Of a stretch of DNA of 64,000 nucleotides, positions 53,082-63,486 are shown in pieces. The position numbers and the translations under genes were made by a program. The stretch comes from Cephalotus follicularis (taxonomy: Eukaryota; Streptophyta; Magnoliopsida; Oxalidales; Cephalotaceae), in assembly GCA_001972305.1 (NCBI GenBank), contig BDDD01001386.1:353356-417355 (forward strand), read 5' to 3'. The number at the start of each line of letters is the position of its first letter. Position 1 is the first letter of the stretch. The notes under the pieces were generated by a model, which worked only from the letters and a program-made list of their open reading frames with translations, was not told the origin of the DNA and did no database searches.

Positions 53082-55217
53082 TCACTCAATTTCACACAAA
53101 CCTAATTCCAATCTAAATTTCGAGAAGGTTTGTTCATCTAAAGGTTTGGTGAATATGTCCGCGACTTGTTCTTCGGTCGGGACGAAAACTAATTCTATAT
53201 CACCTTTTTCAATGTGAACTTTTATGAAATGATATCTAATGTCAATGTGCTTAGTTCTAGAGTGGTGAACGGGATTTTTCCCTAAGCATATTGCACTAGT
53301 GTTATCACACCTAATCGGCACATTTACAAAGTTAAACCCATAGTCAAGGAGTTGTTGCTTCATCCACATGATTTGTGCGCAACAACTGCCTGCAGGAATA
53401 TATTCAACTTCGGTAGTCAAAAGTGCTACCGAATTTTGTTTCTTGCTAAACCAAGAAATGAGCATATTGCCTAAAAATTGACATGTGCCACTTGTGCTCT
53501 TTCTATCTACTTTATATCCTCCGAAATCGGCATCGGAGTAAGTGTGAAGGTCAAAGGATGATTTCCTAGGATACCATAATCCTAAGGACGGTGTATATGC
53601 TAAATATTTAAAGATGCCTTTTACGGCATGCAGATGAGATTCTTTTGGACAAGCTTGAAATCTAGCACACAAGGATACACTAAACAAGATATTCGGCCTA
53701 CTTGCCGTTAAATAGAGCAATGATCCTATCATACTTCTATATAATTTTTGATCGATTGACTTACCTTGCTCATCCTTGTCCAGCTTTGTTGTTGTGCTCA
53801 TGGGTGTCTTGCTCTTTTTGGCATTCTCCATCCCAAATCTTTTGAGAAAGTCCTTGACATACATCGATTGGTTGATGAAGATACCTTCCTCCAATTGTTT
53901 GACTTGAAGTCCAAGGAAGTAGTTGAGCTCACCCATCATGCTCATTTCGAATTGTACCTGCATAATCTTAGCAAAACTCTTGCACAAATTCTTGTTAGTA
54001 GAACCGAAAATGATATCATCTACATATACTTGAACAATCAAAATATCATCTTTGACAGTTTTTGTAAAAAGTGTAATATCAATAGTGCCTATTTTAAAAC
54101 CATTTACAAGTAGATATCCACTAAGCTTTTCATACCAAGCTCTTGGAGCTTGTTTCAAGCAATATAAAGCCTTTGAAAGCTTAAAAACATGGTCGGGAAA
54201 ATGAGGGTTTTCAAACCCGGGAGGTTGTTCCACATAAACTTCCTCCTTAATTAACCCATTTAAAAAAGCACTTTTTACATCCATTTGAAAAAGAGTAAAA
54301 TCTTTAAATGATGAATATGCAAGAAACATGCGTATAGATTCTAATCTTGCTACGGGTGCATACGATTCATCAAAGTCTATTCCCTCTTCTTGGGAATATC
54401 CCTTAGCAACCAACCTAGCTTTGTTTCTAATAACAACTCCTTGGTCATCTACCTTGTTCCTATAGACCCATTTAGTTCCTATTATGTTTTGGTTACTATG
54501 TCTAGGTACTAGGTTCCATACTTTGCTTATTTCAAATTGATTCAATTCTTCTTGCATGGCATTGATCCAATTTTCCTTTTTTTCGGCATCATTTATATTT
54601 TTAGGCATGATTTGTGATAAAAATGCAATATAATTATGATTAATGCTAGATCTAGTAGAAACACCTAATCTAGGATTACCTATCATGGCTTCATGAGGAT
54701 GTCTTCTTACCACCTTCATGGTTTTGTCATGAAGAGCTTCTTGATAGTCTTCTTGAGGGGTTTCTTCTATGGTGGACTCCTCCCTCTTGGCTTCATCTAG
54801 ATTAATCTTGCTAACACCATTTTCGATGAAATCTACACAATCATCAACATTAACTTCTTTTGGAAGTTTAGGGTTAGATTCATCAAAAATAACATGCATT
54901 GATTCTTCAACAAGTAAGGTTCTTTTATTAAAGCATCTATAAGCCCTACTATGAGAAGAATAACCAAGAAAAATACCTTCATCGTATTTGGAGTCGAATT
55001 TTCCAAGATGCTCTTTTCCATTATTGTGGATAAAGCACTTGCAACCGAAGGTATGAAAATAACTACTGTTCGGCTTTCTCCCCCTCCATAACTCATATGG
55101 AGACTTTTCGAGAATAGGCCTAATTGATATACGATTAAGGATATAACATGAAGTATTTATTGCTTCCGCCCAAAAATATTTTGGTAAAGTATTTTCATTT
55201 AAAAGTGTTCTGCACAT
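53082..55217 (-). pseudogene. SIRE-E pol, integrase C-terminus-RT-RNase H (711 open codons)
   Basis: This is the longest open stretch of the window, and only the 3' part of a longer pol frame. Residues 1-110 are the integrase C-terminus with [15 protein letters not shown] and F-L-G-Y-S. RT runs from about 217 ([10 protein letters not shown]) through D313 ([12 protein letters not shown]), [10 protein letters not shown] and the intact Y-V-D-D at 398-401. RNase H follows: D562 in T-Y-S-D-A-D, E603 in T-T-E-V-E-Y-I, D638 in R-C-D-N-T-S-A-I. All these catalytic residues are present. The tail V-A-D-I-F-T-K-P-L is near 685-693. Upstream stops (55217-56165) keep it from being made as a full Pol. Confidence 0.92.
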
Positions 55218-56165
55218 TTCTTGTAGAGTTCTATTTTTCCTTTCAACAATCCCAATTTATTGAGGTGTTCTAGGAGTGGAGAACTCATGTATAAAACCAT
55301 TTTCATTACAAAAGTTTTCAAACAAATGATTTTCAAATTCTTTTCCATGATCTCTTCTAATTTTAGAAATTGAAGTGTCTTTTTCATTTTGAACGGTTTT
55401 TCAAAAGTTTGAAAATTCTTTAAAAGATTCACTTTTGTGGGCTAGGAAAATAGTCCATGTATATCTTGAATAATCATCTACTATGACCATGGCATATGAT
55501 TTTCCTCCTAGGCTTCTAACATCTATTGGTCCAAATAAGTCTAGATGTAAAAGTTGCAAAGGCCTAGTTGTAGATACAATGTTCTTCCTTCGAAATGAGG
55601 CTCTAGTTTGTTTTCCATATAGGCATGCATCACAAACTCTATCCTTTTCAAAGCTAATCTTAGGTAGACCTTTAACTAACTCATTTTTCAAAAGCTTTGA
55701 AATGGTTGTCATACCTACATGTCCTAATCTTCTATGCCATAGACAACTATCATCATTCATGGAAACTAAGCATTTGATATTAATCAAGTCATCTATATCT
55801 ACCACATATACATTTCCATGTCTATGTCCAATAAACTTTACTTGATCATCATTTATATTTATCACTTTGCATAAGTCCTTTTCAAAAATGACTCTACAAT
55901 CCTTGTCACATAATTGGCTTATGCTCAAGAGATTGTGCTTGAGTCAATCAACAAACAGCACATTATGAATGGAGGTTTTAAGGTTACCAATGGAGCCAAC
56001 ACCTTTGATATTTCCTTTTGCATTGTCTCCGAAAGTTACTTCTCCTCCTTCCTTTGGTTAATATTTGACGAAGAGACTCTTATCGCCCATCATATGCTTG
56101 AAGCATCCACTATCCAAGTACCATTGTGTCTTCTTGGATAATGCCTTCAAGCACACCTACAAACA
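55218..56165 (-). pseudogene. SIRE-E pol, protease-GAG-pre-integrase-integrase core
   Basis: It is in the same phase as 53082-55217 but has four in-frame stops (in the integrase core near 55250 and 55400, and in the protease region near 55945 and 56055). The protease active site D-S-G is near 56115-56125. GAG-pre-integrase contains C-L-W-H-R-R-L-G-H, and the integrase zinc motif is completed by C-D-A-C. The core has D-L-F-G-P (first Asp) and V-D-D-Y-S-R-Y-T-W, and the R-T-P-Q-stop-I-G-I-V-E-R-K segment, which holds the Glu, is interrupted. It would process Gag-Pol and insert the cDNA. Confidence 0.86.
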
Positions 56166-56170
56166 CAAAT

Positions 56171-56985
56171 TCAAATTTTCGTTTGAGGTACCCAACAAAC
56201 TTTGGGTCCTTTGGGGTTAGTCAAAATGATTCCTTTGGGAACCCAACTTCTCTTTGTTCTAAAGAAGTTCAAGACATTCAATGCATTTTGTTTGTAAAAG
56301 CATGATGTAGAGGTATGGCCATTGTTACCACAAATATTGCAAGACACAACTACATGTCTTTTATGCACATTATTTCTTCTATAAAAACAAGATGAAAATG
56401 CATGACCATATTTACCACAATGTGTACATATGACATTTCTCTTACTCATGGCGTTTTTCCTATGATAACATTGTGAGAGTGTGTGTCCATGTTTACCACA
56501 AAAATTGCATGATTTAATTAAGTTCTTCCTAAACATGGCATTCTTTTTATGGAAGCAAGTAAAGGATGTGTGTCCAATTTTACCACAATAGTCACACATG
56601 GTTTTCTTTTTAATCTTTTCGTTTTCAACCTTTTCTTTTTCTATTTTCTCCTTCCTATCAAAGAATGTTTGATAAAGCTTGACATTATTCATTTCTTCAT
56701 ATCCTAGTCCGGCCTTATCAAACACACATCTTTGCATCCCAAGGAGATTTTCAAGCTTCTCACTACTATTTGAAAACTTTGAGAAGGTTTTCTTTAAAGC
56801 TTCTATCTCCTCCTTGAGATTTTTGTTCTCCTTTACAAGGTAAGCTATTTCATTTTCCAGGAGGTCTACCTCAATTTCATTTGAGGTTTCTTCCTTGGCC
56901 AATTTTAGTTCATCGTTTTCATTTGTTAATGACTTAACCTTTTTCTTTAATGAAGCAATTATAGAGCTATACTTTTCTACTACTA
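56171..56985 (-). pseudogene. SIRE-E gag C-terminal part with four zinc knuckles
   Basis: The open part 56171-56902 encodes a coiled-coil region (L-L-E-N-E-I-A-Y-L-V-K-E-N-K-N-L-K, residues 9-40) and then four evenly spaced CCHC knuckles: CDYCGKIGHTSFTC, CNFCGKHGHTLSQC, CTHCGKYGHAFSSC and CNICGNNGHTSTSC, about 31 residues apart. It ends K-G-P-K-V-C-W-V-P-Q-T-K-I. The frame extends upstream to about 56985, where it is cut by fusion to LTR sequence at 56990; the capsid part is gone. Knuckles bind element RNA. Most copia Gags have one or two knuckles, so four is on the high side. Confidence 0.85.
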
Positions 56986-56989
56986 GAAC

Positions 56990-57970
56990 AACTCTTGCCT
57001 ACGTCCACTTTTCCCAAGGATCTCCTTGAGTTTCCACTAGTTCTCCGAATACAATTCCGAGTGCTATTCGGTACACCTTTGTGATTGACCTCAATCACGT
57101 ACAATTCTCTTGGGTTCACTCCCCAATTTCACTAGGGTTCACTCCCCTATTACAATCAAAGTAAATGAAGTAGTGTTTTGATCTAAACCTCTCACAAGGT
57201 TGGATTTTACAAGGTAAGTTTGCTCAAATCAGTGAGAACAAGAAATAGCTTAAGATGTAAAATGAAAGCTTTTTGGATGAGCTTTGGATTTGAATGCTCT
57301 TTGTGTATTTGCTTTGAATGATCTATGTATATGTGTTTTGCTTGTGTTGTTCTCTTTTTCTTTCTTCAAAACTTTCGTGTATTTATAGCTTCTTGCCTCA
57401 TAGATCCGTTGGGAGTTATTGGGAATAATTTCATAATGGAATGTCCACTAAAACTCTGTCAGAAATTGTTCCAGCCAACTAAAGCGTCGACTGTCACCTT
57501 TAAAGCGTCGACGGTCTTGTGACCGTTAGGGATCTCAAATTCAAATTCTCAGCTCAAAGCGCAGGAGTTCAAAGTTGAAGTCGACCGGCACCTCAAAGCG
57601 CTGACACTTAGTCTTAGGCGTCGACGCTTAGGCTAGTTTTAATTCTAGTTGTGTCCACTGGTTTAGACGGCAGGCTCTTTGCACTAACGACAGACGCTTA
57701 GTACCTCAAAGCGCAGACGCTTGAATCTAGGCGTCGACGGTTTGAGTGTTACTTCCACTTCTCCAAACGCTCCACCGGTAGACGCTTAGGCCCTTGTCTC
57801 GACTGCCTGTTAAAGCGCTGACGCTTTAATCTTGGGCGTCGACGGTCTGAGCTGTTTCTGCAGAAATCTTGCTGGTTTGCTCACTTCATGGCTTTCTTGC
57901 ACATCAAGAAACTTTGTCAAATACAAATATGTTATCATCAAAACATAGGATTGAGACATAAATGTCAACA
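56990..57970 (-). repeat. SIRE-E 5' LTR, truncated at U5 (981 bp)
   Basis: Matches 49849-50829 of the 3' LTR. The 153 bp corresponding to 49696-49848, the primer site, leader and gag start are missing; LTR is fused directly to gag at 56989/56990. A TATA box is at 57380-57388 and the motif cluster at 57480-57845. Confidence 0.9.
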
Positions 57971-58366
57971 CCTTTTTAAGCAAGCTTCCATCCATACATT
58001 GGGCTTCTCTAATCCTTTCCAACAACCATGGACGCGCCTGAATCTGGCTAATCGGTGACTCAAAGCGTCTGCAACCACATTAGCTTAAACTAGATGGTAC
58101 TGTATCTCACAATTATAATCATTAAGCAATTCCATCCATTTTCGTTGCCTCATATTCAGGTCTTTTTGGGAGAGTAAATGCTTAAAACTTTTGTGATTGG
58201 TATACGCATAAAACTTCGTGCCATATAGTTTGTGCCTCAATTTGTGTAGTGCAAAGACTATTGTTACCGACTCGAGATCATGAGTTGGATAATTCTCTTC
58301 ATGAGGCTTCAACTTCCTTGAGGCATATGCGATCACTTTTCCATTCTGTATCAGAACACATCCCAA
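57971..58366 (-). pseudogene. Gypsy-D RNase H
   Basis: On the minus strand, [18 protein letters not shown], then N-Y-P-T-H-D-L-E and [11 protein letters not shown] (the usual D-H-K has changed to N-H-K) and N-M-R-Q-R-K-W. After an in-frame stop near 58088 the frame continues toward the SIRE-E insertion point. The next codons of the element resume at 49695. Confidence 0.85.
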
Positions 58367-59425
58367 GCCATTTCATGATGTATCACTATTTACAATAAAG
58401 CCTTCATTGCCTTCTGGCAAGGCCAATATCAGTGTAGAAATAACACGGTGCTTCAACTCTTGGAAACTCCGTTCACAATCATCATCCCATTCAAACACTG
58501 TCTGTTTCTGCGTCAAACAGGTCAGAGGTGTGGCAATCCGTAAAAATCCCTCGACAAAACGACGGTAATAACCCATTAAGCCTAAGAAACTCTAGACTTC
58601 TGTCACATTTTTTGGACTTTTCCAGACCCTTATTGCTTCTATCTTTGTTTGATCTATAGATAAATCGGTACTGGAGATAACGTGACCAAGAAAAGCCACC
58701 TCTGATAACCACAATGCACATTTGCTAAACTTTGCATACAACCGATGCTCTCTCAAAATCTGCAATGCCAAGTGTAAATGTTCTCCATGTTCTTCTATAG
58801 ACTTGGAGTACACCAGGATATCATCAATAAAGACCACAATGAACTGGTCAAGATATGGGCTAAACACCCCGTTCATCAGGCTCATGAATGCGGTAGGGGC
58901 ATTGGTTACCCCAAATGGCATTACCATGAACTCATAATGTCCACACTGTGATCTAAAAGCTCTTTTTGGAATGTCTTCCGCTCTAACATTGAGCTGATTA
59001 TACCCTGATCTTAAATCCAACTTCGAGAATACTGACGATCCTCTCAACTGATCAAATAATTCGTCAATGTGCGACAGCGGGTACTTGTTATTGGCAATAA
59101 CCTTATTGAACTACCGATAATCAATGCACATTCGCAACAATCCATCCTTCTTTTTAACAAATAAGACATGTGATCCCTACAAGGAAACACTCAGTCTGAT
59201 GAAACCTTTATCGAGTAACTCCTGCAATTGCAATTTAAATTCTTTCAATTCAAGAGGAGCCATGCAATAAGGAGCTCTCGATATCGTTGTTGTCCCTGGC
59301 AAAAGATTTATAACAAACTCTACATCTTTATTGCTGGGTTTGCTCTGGTGCCTCTGTTGCACGCGTAGTCGGCCTTGCAGCTGGGGTTTATTCAACTGCA
59401 GCCGCTCGCCCCCGCATAATTTCAC
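58367..59425 (-). pseudogene. Gypsy-D reverse transcriptase
   Basis: An RT domain in one phase over most of its length on the minus strand. It contains P-Y-C-M-A-P-L-E-L (about 59290), L-F-V-K-K-K-D-G near 59160 after a stop, [11 protein letters not shown] near 59010-59035, [10 protein letters not shown] and the intact catalytic F-I-D-D near 58825-58836, then L-G-H-V-I-S and GYYRRFVEGFLRIATPL. Stops occur near 59178, 59112, 58592 and 58373. The catalytic motif survives. It would copy RNA to DNA in the virus-like particle. Confidence 0.88.
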
Positions 59426-59752
59426 TCATTTGGTTAATCATCTCATACATCTTTATCAGAAAACCCTTAGGTTCCCTTTAGCAAGGAGCGATAAATTATG
59501 TTTCTTGACCCACATAATGTTCCTCTTATTCTTCAACATCTCTAATGGTTCAGATACGTCTAGTCGACGGCCCTGCCTTATCTCTTCTTGCAGTTCCTCT
59601 TTAACGACCATCCATATCTACCTTGTATAAAAGAAGAAGGGTTAATATCCACTTATCATATCCATAACTCCAATATAATCAATCATTAATCCTATTCACA
59701 TCAATCAATTTGAAAGCCAAGGATCATATCCTAGCATAGCCAACATAGCGTG
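59426..59752 (-). other. Gypsy-D gag-protease deletion scar
   Basis: Only about 330 bp separate the primer site from RT, so gag and protease are deleted. The stretch holds a low-complexity coding-like remnant (E-E-L-Q-E-E-I-R-Q-G-R-R at about 59560-59600), which I cannot assign. Confidence 0.6.
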
Positions 59753-59764
59753 GCTCTAATACCA
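59753..59764 (-). other. Gypsy-D primer-binding site
   Basis: Minus strand TGGTATTAGAGC is one transition from the initiator tRNA-Met complement. Confidence 0.78.
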
Positions 59765-60025
59765 CCTCAACTATCACGGCCTGAACCATGAGGAGGACCC
59801 CATGGTCTGACACCTGGCACATCGTCCATAAAATCCATTTACATAATCCAAAATATGCAATAAATTTAAAATTTAATCAAAATTATAATGCGAAAGTAAC
59901 CATAATATAACTTGCGTGGATAAACCCAAATGTATACCTCAATGTTTTATAAATCACGCTCTACAATAAGCCGGAGGGTCAAATATAATTAATTACAATA
60001 TCCCTTTTTTATCATACACGGTAGG
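59765..60025 (-). repeat. Gypsy-D 5' LTR, inner end
   Basis: About 260 bp next to the primer site, taken as the 3' end of the 5' LTR by position. The exact boundary is unclear. It cannot be compared with the 3' LTR because that copy (19939-21054) holds only the opposite end. It is cut at 60025 by an N1-family LTR start. Confidence 0.55.
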
Positions 60026-60500
60026 TGTTTAGCATAAAAATGGTTTATTTTTAATGATCTATTTGTTATATTTTTATGCTTGGATCAGTTTACTCGGGTA
60101 TGTTTTGTTGTATTTTCAGGTTTTTGGTTTAATTCGGTGAAAGAGAAATAAACGGAGCTAAGAAACTAATTTTGGAGTCAAAATAAGAGATAATGGCATA
60201 ATGGTAATTATGAAACCTTTGGAAGTTACCGAAACATATCAAATATTGGACTTATTGTGTTCATAAAATTATTTGGTGCACTTTTAATTCTTGGGTCGAC
60301 ATATTCCGAGATCCAAGTGAATAGATAAAGCTAAAAGACACATTTGGATTACATGACATAATACCATTATGCCATTACTATTACATCAATGCAAATTGCA
60401 TGCATTCTTCAGCAATCAACCATTCACACCAGATTCAGCCCACGCACCATCCTCTCCATGTGCCATGCACCATACATCATCTCCATGTAAGACAATCAGC
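60026..60500 (+). mobile_element. N1-family LTR start, truncated at the duplication junction
   Basis: It starts TGTTTAGCATAAAAATGG, close to the N1 LTR start, with about 90 bp of similarity. It then diverges and stops at 60500, where the tandem copy begins. No LTR end is found. It is probably another family member inserted into the Gypsy-D 5' LTR. A small ORF at 60369-60554 is not supported. Confidence 0.65.
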
Positions 60501-60545
60501 AGGTGCCTCTTCATAACTCATGTCCGTTCTCAACCCCAATGGCCC

Positions 60546-61730
60546 ATAGTGTAGCACGCGAGAAGGATCTGGATGATATGTCCTCAGCGTTGAGAAAAGA
60601 AAGCATTATACACATCCAATAAACTGGGTGGTAAGGCAAGTCTATAGGTGACTGCACCTACTCTCTCAAGGATCTCGAAAGGTCCTATGAATCGAGGGGC
60701 TAACTTCCCCTTCTTGCCGAACCTCATGATTACTTTGGTCGGTGAGACCTCGAGGAATACATGATCTCCCACGATGAACTCTAACTCTTGCCTGTAATGA
60801 TCAACATAACTCTTTTGTCTACTTTGGGCTATCAAAATCCTTTCTCTGATGATTTGGGCCTTCTCTGTTGTTTCTTGCACCAGCTTTGGTCCCAATAGAC
60901 TCTGTTCACCAACCTCAAACCAACAAATTAGGGTTCTACATTTCCGTCCATAGAGAGCCTCAAACGGTGCCATTCCAATGCTGGAATGGTAACTATTGTT
61001 GTATGAGAACTCTACGAACGGCAGGTGTTCATCCCAACTGCCACCTCAATCCATCACGCATGCCCGAAGCATGTCCTCCAGAGTCTGGATAGTCCTCTCA
61101 GACTGACCATCAGTCTGGGGAAGAAAAGTTTTGCTGAAACTCAGCTGGGTAGCAAAAGCTGCTTGCAGTTTCTTCCAAAACCGCGATGTGAACCGAGGGT
61201 TCTTGTTGGACACCACACTAACTGGTACACGATGGAGTCTGACAATCTATCCAACATGCAAGGTCGTTAACCGTTCAAGAGAATAAGTTGTTTTGATCAC
61301 TGGAAAATGAGCAGATTTAGTAAAGCGATCAACGATGACCCATATGGCATCACAGTTAGTCCCCGTTCTTGGAAATCCAGCCAAAAAATCCATCGTCATA
61401 TGTTCCCATTTCCATTGTGCCACAGGCAATGGTTGATGCAATCCAGCTGGTCTCTAGTGTTCTGCCTTGATTTGCTGACACATCAGGCAAGAAAAAACAA
61501 ATTTATCTATCTCCCTTTTCATGTTACTCCACCAGTAGTTGAGCTTCAAGTCTCAGTACATCTTGGTTCTCCCTGGATGTACTAAGAAACTGAAGAGATG
61601 GGCCTGTGACAAATGCTCATCCTTCAATTCTATATTGCTGGGAACCCAAACTCTACCCCAATATCTTATCAATCCATCACCCTGAATTGAGAATTCGGGT
61701 TTCAAACCTCTTTGACCATCCAATGCCATT
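60546..61730 (-). pseudogene. Gypsy-D integrase, copy 2
   Basis: Counterpart of 48546-49695. The 129-codon open part 60584-60973 begins [12 protein letters not shown] and runs through [10 protein letters not shown] to FGKKGKLAPRFIGPFEILERV. It is intact here because copy 2 lacks the one-base A-run change of copy 1. The N-terminal core (W-K-W-E-H-M-T-M-D-F) is at 61247-61441. The middle, with the remaining catalytic residues, is split by frameshifts as in copy 1, so these were present before duplication. Confidence 0.83.
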
Positions 61731-62861
61731 TGAATAAACTACAAGGGGGGGGGTGAATTGTAGTTTCTAAAAATTATCTAATCTTTTCGCAATGAACAAC
61801 AAAAACAAGCTATAGCAAGTTAAACAATAATCTAAAGACAGAGAGTTAGAGAGATTGCAAACACTAGTTTAGAGTGGTTCGGCCTAACTCTTGCCTACGC
61901 CCACTTTTCCAAAGGATCTCCTTGAGTTTCCACTAGTTCTCCGAATACAATTCCGGATGCTATTCGGTACACCTTTGTGATTGACCTCAATCACTTACAA
62001 TTATCTTGGGTTCACTCCCCAATTTCAATAGAGTTCACTCCCCTATTACAATCAAAGTAAATCAAGTAGTGTTTTGGTCTAAACCTCTCACAAGGTTGGA
62101 TTTTACAAGATAAGTTTGCTCAAATCAGTGAGAACAAGAAATAGCTTAAGATGTAAAATGAAAGCTTTTTGGATGAGCTTTGGATTTGAATACTCTTTGT
62201 ATATTTGCTTTGAATGATCTTTGTATATGTGTTTTGCTTGTGTTGTTCTCTTTTTATTTCTTCAAAACTTTCGTGTATTTATAGCTTCTTGCCTCATAGA
62301 TCCGTTGGGAGTTGTTGGGATTAATTCCATAATGGAATGTCCACTAAAACTCTGTCAGAAATTGTTCCAGCCGACTAAAGCGTCGACTGTCACCTTTAAA
62401 GCGTCGACTGTGACCGTTAGGGATCTCAAATTCAAATTCTCAGCTCAAAGTGCAGGCGTTCAAAGTTGGAGTCGACCGGCACCTCAAACCGCTGACGCTT
62501 AGTCTTAGGCGTCGACGCTTAGGCCAGTTTTAATTCTAGTTGTGTCCACTGGTTTACACGGCAGGCGCTTTGCACTAACGGTAGATGCTTAGTACCTCAA
62601 AGCGCAGACGCTTGAATCTAGGCGTCGACGGCTTGAGTGTTACTTCCACTTCTCCAAACGCTCCACCGGTAGACGCTTAGGCCCTTGTCTCGACTGCCTG
62701 TTAAAGCGCTGACTCTTTAATCTTGGGCGTCGACGGTCTGAGCTGTTTCTGCAGAAATCTTGCTGGTTTGCTCACTTCATGGCTTTCTTGCACATCAAGA
62801 AACTTTGTCAAATACATATATGTTATCATCAAAACATAGGATTGAGACATAAATGTCAACA
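61731..62861 (-). repeat. SIRE-E 3' LTR, copy 2 (1131 bp)
   Basis: Same boundaries as 49696-50829. It contains the TCGAC cluster at 62376-62735, where one motif pair has a short deletion (near 62400) relative to copy 1, and the TATA box at 62276-62284. It is flanked on the left by the same CCATT. Confidence 0.9.
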
Positions 62862-63486
62862 ATCTCCCCCTTTTTGATGATGACAAAAATTGTTTAATTT
62901 TAAGACATAATAATCGTTAAGTTATAAAACATTAACACATAAAGTCCAAAAGTAAAATTTGTAAAATTTGGGAACTTGTTAAGTGCACAAAATCATTTCC
63001 TCCCCCTGATTTTATTACCTCCCCCTTAGTCATATAAGGGATATTTTACTTTTACTTTGTCATTCTCTCCCAATCTTATAATCCTCTCCCCCTTTTTGTT
63101 ATCATCCCAAAAAGGGATTACAATGCTGTATCCAAGACCATATTCCATGTTCCAATTTTAACAACATCCACAAGTCATAATATTTGAACCAACACATGTT
63201 TGGCACATCAAAACAAAAACATGTTCCACTTTTGAACATGCTCTTAAACCAAGCATTTCAGGAAAGTATTGTAAACAAGCTACAAAACCAACACACATTC
63301 TGCATAATCATTTCGTATAACAGGCTGCAAATTAAAAATCAATCCAACTCCATAATCTTTGAACCAATACTCATTAAAAAAAAACATTGTCATTACACAA
63401 TAGAATTTGTTACAAGTTGCAAATAAAACTACAAGTTCATCGCAAATAACAACAGAAAATGCAAATGAAACATGAGATGCATATGC

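Larger units (their letters stand above)
49696..57970 (-). mobile_element. SIRE-E: SIRE-like Ty1/copia element with a third ORF (8275 bp)
   Basis: A minus-strand element. The 5' LTR (56990-57970, truncated) is followed by gag with four zinc knuckles, protease-integrase-RT-RNase H, a third ORF after pol, a polypurine tract and a 3' LTR (49696-50829). It sits between RNase H and integrase of Gypsy-D. Flanking bases CCATT (49691-49695) and CCTTT (57971-57975) are a target duplication with one mismatch. The ORF downstream of pol and the RNase H signature [11 protein letters not shown] point to the SIRE/Maximus lineage. U5, primer site and gag start are deleted. Confidence 0.88.
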
